Below, in pieces: positions 22,302 through 33,626 of a stretch of DNA of 64,000 nucleotides. Location: positions 98,807,001-98,871,000 of the forward strand of contig NC_134141.1 of assembly GCF_033958435.1 (NCBI RefSeq), read 5' to 3'. Origin of the DNA: Carettochelys insculpta (taxonomy: Eukaryota > Chordata > Testudines > Carettochelyidae). The notes beneath the pieces are model-generated. The model worked only from the letters and a program-made list of their open reading frames with translations. It did no database searches and was not told where the DNA came from. The position numbers and the translations under genes are program-made. Each line of letters opens with the position of its first letter. Position 1 is the first letter of the stretch.

Positions 22302-24310
22302 CCCATTTCAGTCAAGTTAATTCAAAAATGAAAGATTAAATTGTTTATGCACTTAGGGCCAAATTCTCCTGAGGCCAGAATTTTTGTACCGAGCATGGAT
22401 AGGAGAAGGAAACACAGAAGGGAAGACATGGGAAATTTTCACCACATACTCCTTTCCCCATGCTCAGCTTCCACCACTGCATAACTGATTTGCAAATAAC
22501 AGCCTTGCCAAACAGGGTCAAAGCTCTGACCTCATCTGCCACCAAGGAAGAAAAGAATCTGCCCTGATGCAGAAGGAAGGCAGGTTACCAAAGCCATCTT
22601 GAAGGGAGTTGTGTGAGCTTTTTGGGACTAGAAGTGCAGAGGGTTATGGCTAGATGCTAAAGTTTGGGTGCAGTGGTTGGTTGTCAAGGTGGGGTTTAGA
22701 GGATAGAAATTGCTACTGAGGCAAACTTTTTTCATTGTCAACCCTGGAACTACTTGCAAGCCGCAAGGATTAAGGAATGTTGGTGGGAGGAGCATTCCCA
22801 TTGGCATTCTGCAGTAGGGACAGGAACAAATATTGACGGCTGTAAAATCAATTTTTGGTATGCAATTGGCACACCTAATATTGCATAGCAGCTGTCGATA
22901 TTCCAGGTAAGTGTAAACCCAGCCTGAGTTAGGAGGAACATCTGGAACAGAATGGGAGCAAACTGGGAAGAGATCAGAAATAGAAAACTGAGTAAGGGAG
23001 AACCCAGATGCCCGAGGTTTTCTGCACTTGGCTAGAAACAGGCTGCTGGCGGGGACCAGGGAAGATCATTGTAGCCTGCAGCTGTGCAACTTAATCTAAG
23101 ATATGCCTATAACAGCGTATGCTATAGTTTTTCTTCAGTGTCACATAAACAGAATATTGACTAACGGCAGAAGCTAGAATTTCAACTTTTAGGGGAGGAA
23201 GAATGATCCAGCGGTTAGACCTAAAACTCAGGAAACTCATCCAAGACCCTGCTCCAAGGCCAAGGTTTGCAAAGCTATTTGGGCTTTTAATATCCACTGA
23301 TATCAATGAAGATATTAATTTATTAATATTTATATAATTTATAAAGTAAATTGATATTATTTATTTTAAAAGCAAGCCTCTTTCCTCTTTAAATTAAATC
23401 TGATCCTTCAAGTTATCTATGTATTTTAAGAAGAACTGGGCAAAGCAGGCAGTGCTCATGTCATGATATGTCTTCTTTGAGCAAGAGTTTGCAGTTCTAT
23501 TCTGAGGCTAAATAAGAATTTGGGTACAGATACAAAAATACAGGAAACTTACTAGCTCACTGGAAATGAGATTTCACCCCAATGACTCACTTACCAGATG
23601 TCATGTGATTTTTGCCATGCCGGTCTAACATTTCTTGCAAATGGGGAATCTGTGACTTCAGGGAGAACAAATGATAAACTGGACAGCATATTCTTACTCA
23701 TTGTCCTATTTAGCTCTGTGTTATCAAATAAATAAAATGGTTTCCAATCATAAAATTCCCCTCACTGAGCTGTACAGACAGATTGCTTTTTTCTGTTCTG
23801 TAGTCACTCTATCTTGGGCTCTGATCTTGTTCTGTCTCACAAGCTACTATCTTATTCTGAATGCCTGAAAGAAAACTTCTGTAGCCAGGAATTAAATGGA
23901 TGACCTACTAATTATCAGGTCAGCTACTAAGAGGTAGTGTAACAGCACTGCAAATGACAAATCTGGACTCCCGTATCACAAAGAAAAATTAATCATGTGC
24001 CATCAATAAATTCCAAGGTACTTCATTGTGTAATTTATCATTTGGTTTATTTTCTGCCAGCAGTACTTAATTGTTTTATATATGCAAATTTCAGCAAACC
24101 AATTTAAAAAGCATTAGATTCTAAACAAAGACAACCTTGATTAGTACTTAGATAAGAACTGAACAAGGGCAATCCAGGTGCTGCATGAAGTAGTTGGGGG
24201 AAAAAAGCAACAAGAAAATCAAATAGTTAGTAGTGAGCAAAATTATCATGATACAAATGATACTCATCAAGGGCTAGATTAGGGATTATTCGTTCAGGCA
24301 TGTCCCTGGA
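22302..24310. other. No recognised gene
   Basis: Nothing beyond short open frames. Around 22840-22925 a phrase ending in CAGGTAAGTGTAAACCCAGC looks like the end of a MITE (complement GCTGGGTTTACACTTACC), but no partner end was found. 23300-23360 is a very A/T-rich block. Confidence 0.4.
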
Positions 24311-24528
24311 CCAGTGCTCTCTTTTTAAAAAAATAGAGACAAAAGCTGGTACTTAGCCACTCCTTGATGTGGGGGGTGCCGGGGACCCTCACCCCCCAGA
24401 TGGGGTCCTGTAGCTGGGGCTGCTGGTGGAGCTCCATGCCCCAGCCAGCTCCCAGCTGTGGAGTTGCCAAGGTGCTTGTACAGCGTACTGGCACATACCG
24501 GCACAAAAATACCCACTGCCCTGGACAA
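24311..24528 (-). mobile_element. hAT-like MITE, related to 27298-27424
   Basis: It begins CCAGTGCTCTCTTTTTAAAA and ends with GTACTGGCACATACCGGCAC then AAAAATACCCACTG. The ends are inverted CAGTG-type termini followed by A/T runs and TACCGGCAC subterminal blocks. The interior is GC-rich (CAGCTGGGGCTGC). It is oriented opposite to the shorter relative at 27.3 kb. The target duplication is not clear. Confidence 0.55.
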
Positions 24529-27289
24529 TAGGCAATGCACAGACTGCACCACCCCAGGGATAGCCTTGGGAAACATTGTGTGTCATGAATAGCTCCCAAA
24601 GCACAGTTTTCTTCCAGCCTCCCCCTTCCTTCTGGTGAGAGTAGTCACTCTCTGCTGGGTAAGGTCCACAGCAAATCGAGCATAGGCAACATGTGAGGAG
24701 GGTGAAGGATGCAAGGTCAAGTGACCCCCTTCAAGATTCTGCTTGGCCTGCTAGAGAGGGAGGAACAGGAGCTCCATTCTTCCCTGCTGTACCTACCCCC
24801 AGCATCCTCAGCTCCTCTTTCCTGGCAGCCAGGCCCAAACCCAGGAGGGGAGCAGAAGGGTGGGACCAGCTTCTTCTCTTGGTGGCTGTTCTTGGTAGCT
24901 GCTCTGCAGAGAGGAATAACTGCCTGAGGGAGCCTGAATGGGGATACAGTGCTTCTGCTTCCCATCTGGGCAGAGCTGCTAGGGACAGGAACTGAATATT
25001 CCATGAGGGAGATGGATCAGAAGGACAGAGCTTCCACCTCCTGCCAGTGAGGCAGGGAGAACACAGTGGTTCCTAGGCTGGGGGGGGGGGGGGTGCATCA
25101 CTGAGGAAGGTACTAGGAGCATGTTCTCTGGCCTCCATTTAGGGAGGGCCATAGCTGGCCCCAGCTGGGTCCTCAGGCATGTGCTTCCCACACGTGTCCA
25201 CAGCAAGCTGCAACCAGGAGCTGAAAGGATTGGCTGCCTGGAATTTCCTCCCAGAGGAGACGTGGGGTCATCACAGGTCCTCTCTTTTACATTGTGTCCT
25301 TCTTCCCCCCCTATCAGGAGTCACCTATGAAACTAAGACACCACCACACCAGTCCATGTGTGTTCCACTGGAGGGCAGAACCAAAGCTCCACCCTTTCCT
25401 CCTCCACACCTCTCCCACCTTCTCTGATGGAAATTAAGTGGATGCACAACAACCATGGGCAACCACAATGGGATATGAAACAGGCTGATAGCCCATCTAA
25501 ACCTGTGAGCAGACATACATTCACACAACAACCTAACCCCTATTTACAAAGTTGAGTTGCATCACCCCCACTCCATTGATATCTCACCAAATTTTCCAAA
25601 TCCAGTTTTTCTGATACTGATATTTACTTGGTCCCAAAGTACACACTCCTCTCTACATTGCATCATCAGCATCCTGAGTATGCTCTGATGGAGTTTGTCT
25701 CCTGCTTGAGCTCCCTGTAAAGAAAACACTCACTCGACATTTGCTTTTCAGCATCCTTAGTAATTAATATGAATTATTATTTATCATTGTTTATGAAATC
25801 ATCAATTGATTGGGATGACCAGACCAAAAAATAAGTAAATATGATCCCATACCCCAAGGAGTTCTTGATCTAAATAGTTTATAGCCTCAGGACTCAGTTG
25901 TGAGACATCAGTGCTTTCACTGAATAGTACTTCAGATCATAGATAGCCCTATGGAAGTTAATGTTCCCAGTTTTGCAGTAAGGTACGGCTCAGAATGAGT
26001 ACAGATATCCCAGTCTGGCCCTAAACTATTTACGTCCTTATTATCACACCAAAACATACTTTCACACAGACCAGCCATAAAATTATGTTGCACTTATATT
26101 GGTTTGTGGAGTAGTAGATATAAAACTGAGTATTTTTCCTTTACAAAACAGTGGATTAGCTCTGAATATAAGGAAGGGAGAGAGGAGAATTTCTATCACT
26201 GCTTCGGGAACTGGCTTCAGCACTCCTGTCACTTGCACCATGATGAGTAAGCAAAGATACCAGCCGTGTGCACTAAAAAAATGGCTGTGTTCCAAGTAGC
26301 ACATTTCTTTCAAACACACACTCTTGGTAGAGAATATTGAAAACAGCTAGAATGTCTGGTTAATGTTTTGATCACCTCATAGGGTCTCATACATAACTTC
26401 TTTTAGTGTATACTGGTGACAGTATAACAAAGGAGCTCATATTCCAGTATTCCAAAGTCATTCATATTAGTATGGTTTCCCACTGTCTAAATTTGATCAC
26501 ACACAGTTTTCTTAAGAGAGACTATCAAGTAGCAGTCCCTTTAGAGATACTATACAAAAGGTCAGTCCTGCTGTCCTTTCTCATGCAGCATTCCATCAAA
26601 TCAAATTAAGTCAATTGGGGTTTTGTTTTAGAGCTTGTCAGTTTATTTCAGGAAATCTGGAGTTTTGTCTTAGAATTATCAAATAGGTTAATTTCTATGC
26701 ACCTGACTAAAGTAATTTTGCACTAAATCAATGAAACTTTCGCCAAAGCAAAGAGTGCAAGATTGGAACTAGAGATGTGTGAAAATAGCATCTGCTTTGT
26801 CCTGACACTTTGTAAAGAAAATACTTACACTTTTGCTTGAGGATATTTTCATAGCTCAAAAATTTAACTGTTCATGAAACTTTGTAAAATGGTAGTTTTT
26901 TACAGAATTTGAAATTTCAACATGTTGCATATTTTGATGAAAAAGTTATCATTTTTGAACAAAAGTTTAAGGAATCCATCAGCAACTGGTTCCTTTTTGA
27001 GCTAAAATCTCCCTTGAGAGCCCAATGCTAAAGTAACATTGTTGTACCTCTGTGCCCCCAGGTGAAAAATAATATCCTCTGAAAACAATTAAATCTAGAC
27101 TCAGCATTGGCCATAATTGTTTTGTAAATTAGGTTTTATTTATATCTGTTAAACAAATTGTTAGCTACGTGGGCCAGATTCTCTGATGTCCTCCATGTTG
27201 CACAGTCACTACATTCATACAAAAGTGAAGTGAGAGCAACATACTACAGAATCATGATGGTAGCAATATATCAATACTTTGTACTGATA
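24529..27289. other. No recognised gene; GC-rich 24.6-25.4 kb
   Basis: 24.6-25.4 kb is GC-rich, with overlapping open frames on both strands and a G14 run (25080-25093). Frame overlap in all directions and lack of any domain argue against a gene, so it is probably old repeat sequence. 25.5-27.0 kb is AT-rich. 26.77-27.01 kb resembles the diffuse TTTTCA/GAAAATG family at 10.4-11.0 kb. Confidence 0.45.
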
Positions 27290-27297
27290 GGTATAAC

Positions 27298-27424
27298 CAG
27301 TGCTTTTTTTGTGCTGGTACTTGCCAGGACTGAGTACTGGCATCCCAGATGTGGAATTCGCTGGGGGTAGGAGATGGGGAGCCAGCTGAGTACAGGCACC
27401 ATTTTTTTTTAAAAAAAGGGACTG
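27298..27424 (+). mobile_element. 127-bp hAT-like MITE
   Basis: The left end CAGTGCTTTTTTTGTGCTGG pairs with the right end CAGGCACCATTTTTTTTTAA then AAAAAGGGACTG. The flanks are an approximate 8-bp duplication, GGTATAAC (27290-27297) and TGTATTAC (27425-27432), 6 of 8 matching, as expected for an old hAT insertion. No coding capacity. Confidence 0.7.
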
Positions 27425-27727
27425 TGTATTACTATAAAGTAAAAATAAAACTCAAGAAACTCAGTTAACATCTACTTTTCATTGAGACCCTCATTTTGAC
27501 AAAAAAGATAACCCTAATGGCCACATCTATACTAGCCCCCTCCTTTTGGAAGGGGCATGGTAATGACCGAGGTGGGAAGATGCTAATGAGGTGCTGCCAG
27601 GAATATGCAGTGCCTTATTAGCATAATGGCAGCCATGCACGATTCAAAAATGCCACTTTCAAATCACGTACCACCCATGTAGATGGAGGCCTTTCAAAAG
27701 GACCACCTGCACTTCACGAGCCCCTTG

Positions 27728-28541
27728 TTAAGAACATAAGAATATAAGAATGGCCATACTGGGTCAGACCAAAGGTCCATCCAGCCCAGTATCCCGTCTG
27801 CCGACAGTGGCCAATGCCAGGTGCCCCAGAGAAGGCGAACAGAAGACAATGATCAAGTGATTTATCTCCTGCCATCCATCTCCTGCCCTTGTACTGAAGG
27901 CTAGGGCACCATACTTTACCCCTGGCTAATAGCCATTTATGGACCTAACCTGCAAAAATTTATCGAGCTCTTTTTTAAACCCTAATAGAGTCCTGGCCTT
28001 CACAGCCTCCTCCGGCAAGGAGTTCCACAGGTTGACTGTGCGCTGTGTGAAGAAAAATTTCCTTTTATTAGTTTTGAACCTACTACCCATCAATTTCATT
28101 TGGTGTCCCCTAGTTCTTGTATTATGGGAAAAGGTAAATAATTTTTCTATGTTCGCTTTCTCCACACCATTCATGATTTTATATACCTCTATCATATCAC
28201 CCCTCAATCGCCTCTTTTCCAGACTGAAAAGTCCCAGTCTCTCTAGCCTCTCCTCATACGGGACCTGTTCCAAACCCCTAATCATCTTAGTCGCCCTTTT
28301 CTGTACCTTTTCTAATGCCAATATATCTTTTTTGAGGTGAGGAGACCCCGTCTGCACACAGTACTCAAGATGTGGGCGTACCATAGTTTTATATATGGGA
28401 AGTATGATAGCTTTTGTCTTATTATCTATCCCTTTTGTAATAATTCCTAACATCCTATTTGCTTTACTAACTGCCGCTGCACACTGCGTGGATGTCTTCA
28501 GAGAACTATCCACTATAACTCCAAGATCCCTTTCCTGATCC
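27728..28541 (-). mobile_element. CR1 LINE, 5'-truncated, nested in the foldback element
   Basis: The left boundary AAGAACATAAGAATATAAGA then ATGGCCATACTGGGTCAGAC is the 3' terminus of a turtle-type CR1 in minus orientation. It is followed leftward-to-rightward by the 3' UTR and then the end of ORF2. The insertion is younger than its host foldback element. Confidence 0.88.
27926..28513 (-). pseudogene. CR1 ORF2 C-terminal fragment (RT thumb and tail)
   Basis: The 195-codon open frame contains [12 protein letters not shown], then the [33 protein letters not shown] and [11 protein letters not shown] blocks. These are the hallmark C-terminus of CR1-clade LINE ORF2 after the RT palm. No palm motifs are included because the copy is 5'-truncated. 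The frame is uninterrupted, suggesting a relatively young copy. Not a host gene. Confidence 0.9.
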
Positions 28542-28805
28542 TAAAATCAAATAGGTTTTCAAAATCTGGGAGGTCCTTTCAAAAGACCCCTGTCTACACA
28601 GGCACAGTGCGATTCAAAAGTGGTGCTTTCGAATTGCACGTGGCTGCCAGTATGCTAATGAGGTGCTGCATATTCATGGCAGCACCTCATTAGCATCTTC
28701 CCAGCTCACTCATTATCATGCCCCTTCTGAAAGGAAGGGGCTAGTGTAGACATAGCCAATATGGTAGATTCAGACAGGCTCAGGATAGCTTATCTAGGTA
28801 ACTAT

Positions 28806-29487
28806 GGCTACGTCTACATGTGAAGCCAACATCGAAATAGGCTGTTTCGATGAGTAACGTCTACACGTCCTCCAGGGCTGGCAACGTCGATGTTCAACTT
28901 CGACGTTGCGCGGCACCACATCGAAATAGGCACTGCGAGGGAACGTCTACACGCCAAAGTAGCACACATTGAAATAAGGGTGCCAGGCACAGCTGCAGAC
29001 AGGGTCACAGGGCGGACTCAACAGCAAGCCGCTCCCTTAAAGGGCCCCTCCCAGACACACTTGCACTAAACAACACAAGATACACAGAGCCGACAACTGG
29101 TTGCAGACCCTGTGCCTGCAGCATGGATCTCCAGCTGCCGCAGCAGCAGCCAGAAGCCCTGGGCTAAGGGCTGCTGCCCACGGTGACCATAGAGCCCCGC
29201 AGGGGCTGGAGAGAGAGCATCTCTCAACCCCTCAGCTGATGGCCGCCATGGCGGACCCCGCTATTTCGAAGTTGCAGGATGCGCAACGACTACACGGTCC
29301 CTACTTCGACGTTCAACGTCGAAGTAGGGCGCTATTCCTATCCCCTCATGGGGTTAGCGACTTCGACGTCTCGCCGCCTAACGTCGAAGTTAACTTCGAA
29401 ATAGCGCCCGGCGCGTGTAGCCGTGACGGGCGCTATTTCGAAGTTAGTGCCGCTACTTCGAAGTAGCATGCACGTGTAGACACGGCT
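28806..29487. mobile_element. GGC-TIR element, CpG- and TTCGA-rich
   Basis: The ends GGCTACGTCTACATGTG and the complement of GCACGTGTAGACACGGCT are inverted, and the 3-bp TAT flanks both (28803-28805, 29488-29490). Unlike the palindromic relatives, the two halves are not simple mirror copies. The left part has a GC-rich CAGCAGC segment (29110-29240). The right part has many TTCGAAGT/ACGTCGAAGT blocks that form short hairpins. CpG density stands out from the surrounding DNA. The open frame at 29101-29466 is unlikely to be a gene. Confidence 0.78.
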
Positions 29488-29490
29488 TAT

Positions 29491-31530
29491 TTGGGTTAAA
29501 ATAAAAATGAATCAAAATAGGAACTTGGAATCAACAATAAGGTATATAATACATTTACTTCTAGACTTATATGAAATGGGTTAACCAACACGAGTCATAT
29601 TCTCCATAGACATATGTCTACATCTCTGCAACAGCATTAAAAGGCACCTTTACTATCAATTCACAATTGAGGGCCAGCACTGAATGTGTCAATGGGAATC
29701 AATTCTCATATTACTGCCAGATGCTGGTTCTTCAGGCCAAAGTTGAAACCTATTGATAGGTAAATGTAAGGATGTTCGTATTGCTACAACTTTTGCTGGA
29801 CCAGAACCTTCACTCTCTGCATTTATCAGGCTTTAGCATATTCACAATGCAGACATGTTTGCGGAAAGTTTAAAATGGTTGTATCCCAGCATTCCTGTAG
29901 TTCTTTTTTGGTCTCGATGAGGTTTATTTATTTAGCATCAGTACATGACTCACATACTTATAACTAAAGCAAACAAATAAAAACAGCCAAGTCTTTCTCT
30001 ATAACACTTGTCACATCCTCTGCAAACTCCTTTATTTGAGGCAGTTTATACTGTTTGTTTTGTGGGTCTAATGTGAAATCAAAACAGTCTATGGTTTTCT
30101 TTGATTCCAGCTTTAGTGTGAGTGGGACTTCAAAGGAAATCAAACTAATACATACGTTAAGAAACAGTCTTGCTATTAAAATGCATCAAAAAGTTACTTT
30201 ATGTGTCCCTAAATTTTCAATTAACTTTTTTATTATTATTATTGTTATTATGCAAAAGATTTTCCTCCTTATTTTGAAACAGAGTTCAAAAGTGCTAGCT
30301 ATATGGGCCGGATTCTATGATGGCCTGTGTCTTGCATAGTTATTATACTAGCACAAAGCAAAGTCGGGGCAAAATACTATTAAACCAATTCCAGGTGGGC
30401 TGGACAGCCTTTAGCACAAATCTTTTATAAAGGCGTACTTAAGAACAGCTAAAGAGAAGACCACAGAATCTGTGGCTACTCATATTCTGAGGCCAAAGAG
30501 AACAAAGGTTCTAGTAGTTGGGATTTATGCTACTTATTGAAATATATGCTCCAGAGAGTACTGGGTCAGGTTTTGAGATAAAGCTTTATAATTTGCTGCT
30601 CAGTCTTTGTGTATGCAAGAACTAAATTTCACCCATCCATTAAGTAAGCTTCGTGCTGTAAAACTGATAATGCTATTACATTGAATTTAAAGAGGGTAAG
30701 TCACAGTTTATGTGACTTTTCAGAAGTCACTGGCACAGATGGGAGTGGACCCCAGAAGTCCTGACTCTCAGTCCCCTGTTTTGAACACTAGAAGAAACTG
30801 GCATTCATGATAGTAGTGGTTAATTTCTCACACCTTCCAGTGCAAACTCTGCCAATATACATTGTTGTTTTTTATCTTAGGAGGAGACACACAAAGACGT
30901 TAGTCTTCATTTCTTTATAATATATGAGAGAACTATATGCCAACTGAGCTGTTCTTATTTCTGCAGATTTCAGTGTTATAGAAAAGAGAGAGAAATAAGA
31001 GGAAAAATGCCATGGTCTAGTATAGCCTTGTGTTAAACACAAGCAAACTGATCAATAGCTGTAATAACTGACAAGCAGTAAAGTGTCACATGAAAGGGAA
31101 CCTTCTAGTCCACTTCAAATTTAATAGCATGTCTTGATAGGGGGGTTAATTTTGTTTTGTTTTGTTTTTTACTAAACCTGCAAGACCACAGTATTTTGCT
31201 CAGGTTGTTATGATAAATAATAATTACTTACTGTACTTAAAACAGGAAGAGAAATCTTCATATGTATATCCCATACCGTGAGGCATCTTACCGTCCAAAT
31301 GAGGATGAAGATGGAGGGTGAAATTACTGGCTAAAGGAGAACATCTCTCAGACTTAACCATTTGTTGGCAAAACACAACAGAACTCATAATTGACTTCTT
31401 AAATAAACTGTGCTACATTGCAACTAGGACATTGTTGTATATTTAATTCAACTTTAAATTCCTTAGAAAAAAAATATGTCAATCCTGTTACATCTGCCAT
31501 AAAAGCTCGGGTGCTTTGTATTCTTTTCAG
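29491..31530. other. No recognised feature
   Basis: AT-rich, with a short TTA-repeat tract near 30230-30250. Short open frames lack domains. No transposon end was recognised until 31534. Confidence 0.5.
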
Positions 31531-31533
31531 TAT

Positions 31534-31620
31534 GGCTGCATCTACACTAGCAAGTTCTTTTGAGAGATTTTTCAGAAGAAGAGGGCTTTTTCAAAATGTC
31601 TCTGCAGTGTAGGTGTAGCC
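31534..31620. mobile_element. 87-bp GGC-TIR MITE
   Basis: The left end GGCTGCATCTACACTAGC and the right end GCAGTGTAGGTGTAGCC are inverted repeats, with TAT on both sides (31531-31533, 31621-31623). This is the smallest member of the GGC-TIR group and shows that the 3-bp duplication holds for a minimal version. Confidence 0.8.
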
Positions 31621-31623
31621 TAT

Positions 31624-32347
31624 GAGAATAAGGTAGGTGTGCTAATATTTTTGAAAATTAATGTTATAATAGCTGTGATTGTAGTTATGTGAATCTGAAC
31701 TGTGAGGTCATTTTTCCCTGGATTCTACTGAATCCAGTATCTTTGCTATGGTGACAATGAAGTTTTCATTCATGACTGGAGCTTCTGCACACTACCACAA
31801 CCCAAAGAAGGCTAATAAGGATAAATATAATAGTGTAGGCAAGTAGTTCATTTTCCAAGACTCTGTTCACATTACTGAAAATAAGGAGTTGCAGGAAATC
31901 AGCTATCTGAAAACAGGCCCATGTATGGAGATAAAAGCAATAGAATTCCATCATCAAAATGGCATGACCTGAATGCAATAGCATTGCATCTCAATAGCCT
32001 TCATGTTGCCCCTGTTCACTAGGAAGGGAGTTTTAGCACAGCCTTCTTCTCCCTCTTACAGGCAGTACTGACTCTCAGAGGGAGCTGGGCACCAAAGTAT
32101 CCATGGTGTTGTTAAATATCTTTCCATCTGAGCCAAGGTACAAAGTGCAAGGGCTATATTGTTCCCATTTGTAGACACAATGCCATCACAGCGCCAGGAA
32201 ATCTTTCCATTGATGGTGCAGGGTTTTTCTCTTGCTGAATGAGTGGAGATATGGACCTATAAAATCTATAATAGCCCAAGATTTGCAAGAAACACCTGAG
32301 GATCTCAATGCAAGCCATCTTTTGATGGCTAGTGCATAGCTCAAGAT
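31624..32347. other. No recognised feature
   Basis: No gene, LINE, SINE or TIR end recognised. One short minus-strand frame (31766-31984) overlaps no known domain. Confidence 0.5.
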
Positions 32348-32349
32348 TA

Positions 32350-33003
32350 GGGTGACCATTCTACTCTATGGCAAATAGGGAACACCAGCTTCCATGGACA
32401 GGGGGCTGCTGTCTCACATCAGGGCTCCTTGGTGATAAAGACTACTAGAGATGGGGGCTCCACAGCCTTCCAATAAGAGGAAGTGGAAAATGGGGGCTCC
32501 TCAAGTTCCTGGTGGGGTGGTGCCCAAAACAGGGGCTCCGCAGCCTCCTGACAGAAGGGGCCAGGAAATACAGCAGCTGCCCTGTGGCAGGGAATCCTGG
32601 CAGCAGGGGCTGCCATGCTGGGGAACAGGGTAGATGCCCCACAGAGGAGCTTCCCCACAGCAGGAGCTGCCTCTCAATGGCATGGGATGCCAGGGAATTA
32701 GGCAGCCACCCTGGGGCAGAGCTCGCTGGCAGAGGGGGCTGCCTTTGTGGTGTGCTGGAGAATGGGGCAACTGCCCTGTGGAGGAGCTCCACTGCAGCAG
32801 GACCTGCTGCCCCAGGGCATGGGGCACCAGGGAACTGGGCAGCTGCCTGCAGCAGAGGCTGTTGCCCCGAGACACTGGGTGCCAGGGAACAAAAGCCCCA
32901 CAAAATATGGGACAATTTGCACATTTTCTTGAAGAAGTTGGGATGCCTGTGAGACAACTTAAATAAGGGACTGTCCTGATAAAAATGGGACAGAGGGTTG
33001 CCC
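32350..33003. mobile_element. TA-flanked GGGTGACC TIR element with internal ~68-bp tandem repeat
   Basis: The left end GGGTGACCATTCTACTCTAT and the complement of the right end, GGGCAACCCTCTGTCCCATT, are flanked by TA (32348-32349, 33004-33005). GGGACTGTCCTGATAAAAAT near 32967 is the subterminal signature shared with 13454-14274. The middle consists of about five degenerate units of roughly 65-70 bp (GGGGCTGCC...CAGGGAACTGGGCAGCTGCC). These create long overlapping open frames on both strands that I treat as repeat artefacts. Confidence 0.78.
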
Positions 33004-33005
33004 TA

Positions 33006-33498
33006 CCCAAGATCTGAAGCAGAAGAACAATGCTTTTACATTGCTCTCTAGCAAGGGGGCTGACAGACTTGCCAGGGCCCTGGTCAAGGTGTCAGGGTGG
33101 CTCCTCAGTCCTGTAAGGGTCAGGGCCTTGGACAAAAGAGGCAGGGCTGGAGTAGCCAGCCCTGAGTGCCACCAGAAGAGCACTGTGCCCTTGCCCTGGT
33201 CCCCTGCCAGTTCTCAGAGCCATTTGGAGTGCCACGCATGCTGCACCAGCAGCAGTTTGAAGAGCCCAGGATTCAGGGCAGATGCCACCGCTGCCACCAC
33301 AGCAGCAGCAGTAGCCACCGCTGGGAGTCCCAGACTCTTTTCAATCACCATACCCTGGGACACGTGCCCCCTTTTCTCCTCTTCCCCCATTTGAGGGCCT
33401 ACTCTCTACTCTTTCCGCATCTGCATGACAGTTTATTCTGTAGTGGCTCCCATCAGTACCTGCCACAACAAAAGAAGAAGGTCCCTAGCCATCTATGG
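33006..33498. other. No recognised gene; GC-rich
   Basis: Contains a CCACCGCTGCCACCACAGCAGC tract near 33290 and overlapping open frames. No recognisable domain or repeat family. Confidence 0.4.
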
Positions 33499-33572
33499 GA
33501 GGAACTGAACCTAGGACTTCTGGAGTGTAGAGCATAAGCCTCTACCACATGAGCTAAAAGGCAGAGGGCTGT
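33499..33572 (-). mobile_element. tRNA-like SINE head fragment
   Basis: On the minus strand, TTTTAGCTCATGTGGTAGAG fits a Pol III A box. GGTTCAGTTCC about 45 nt downstream fits a B box. The cloverleaf does not close properly, so this is a SINE-derived tRNA head rather than a tRNA gene. Confidence 0.6.
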
Positions 33573-33626
33573 TGAACAAAGGTGTAAAGCAGACTCATTA
33601 TTCTCTCCGTAAGTGGTCTCAGTATC

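Larger units (their letters stand above)
27519..28757. mobile_element. GGC-TIR foldback transposon split by a CR1
   Basis: The outer ends GGCCACATCTATACTAGCCC and the complement of the right end, GGCTATGTCTACACTAGCCC, are flanked by AAT (27516-27518, 28758-28760). The left arm (to about 27727) and the right arm (from about 28545) are inverted copies sharing AAGATGCTAATGAGGTGCTG. A CR1 fragment lies between them near the element's centre. Related in sequence to 43213-43599. Confidence 0.82.

Noticed and set aside
24294..25555. Possible GC-rich exon cluster
   Set aside because: No consistent splice sites, domains or single favoured frame. Part is a hAT-like MITE, and a 14-base G run lies in the middle.
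29101..29466. 121-codon Ala-rich frame as a gene
   Set aside because: Lies entirely within the GGC-TIR element and runs into its terminal hairpins.
32445..33010. Overlapping frames of up to 170 codons on both strands
   Set aside because: All lie in a roughly 68-bp GC-rich tandem repeat; lack of stops follows from the repeat composition, not from coding constraint.
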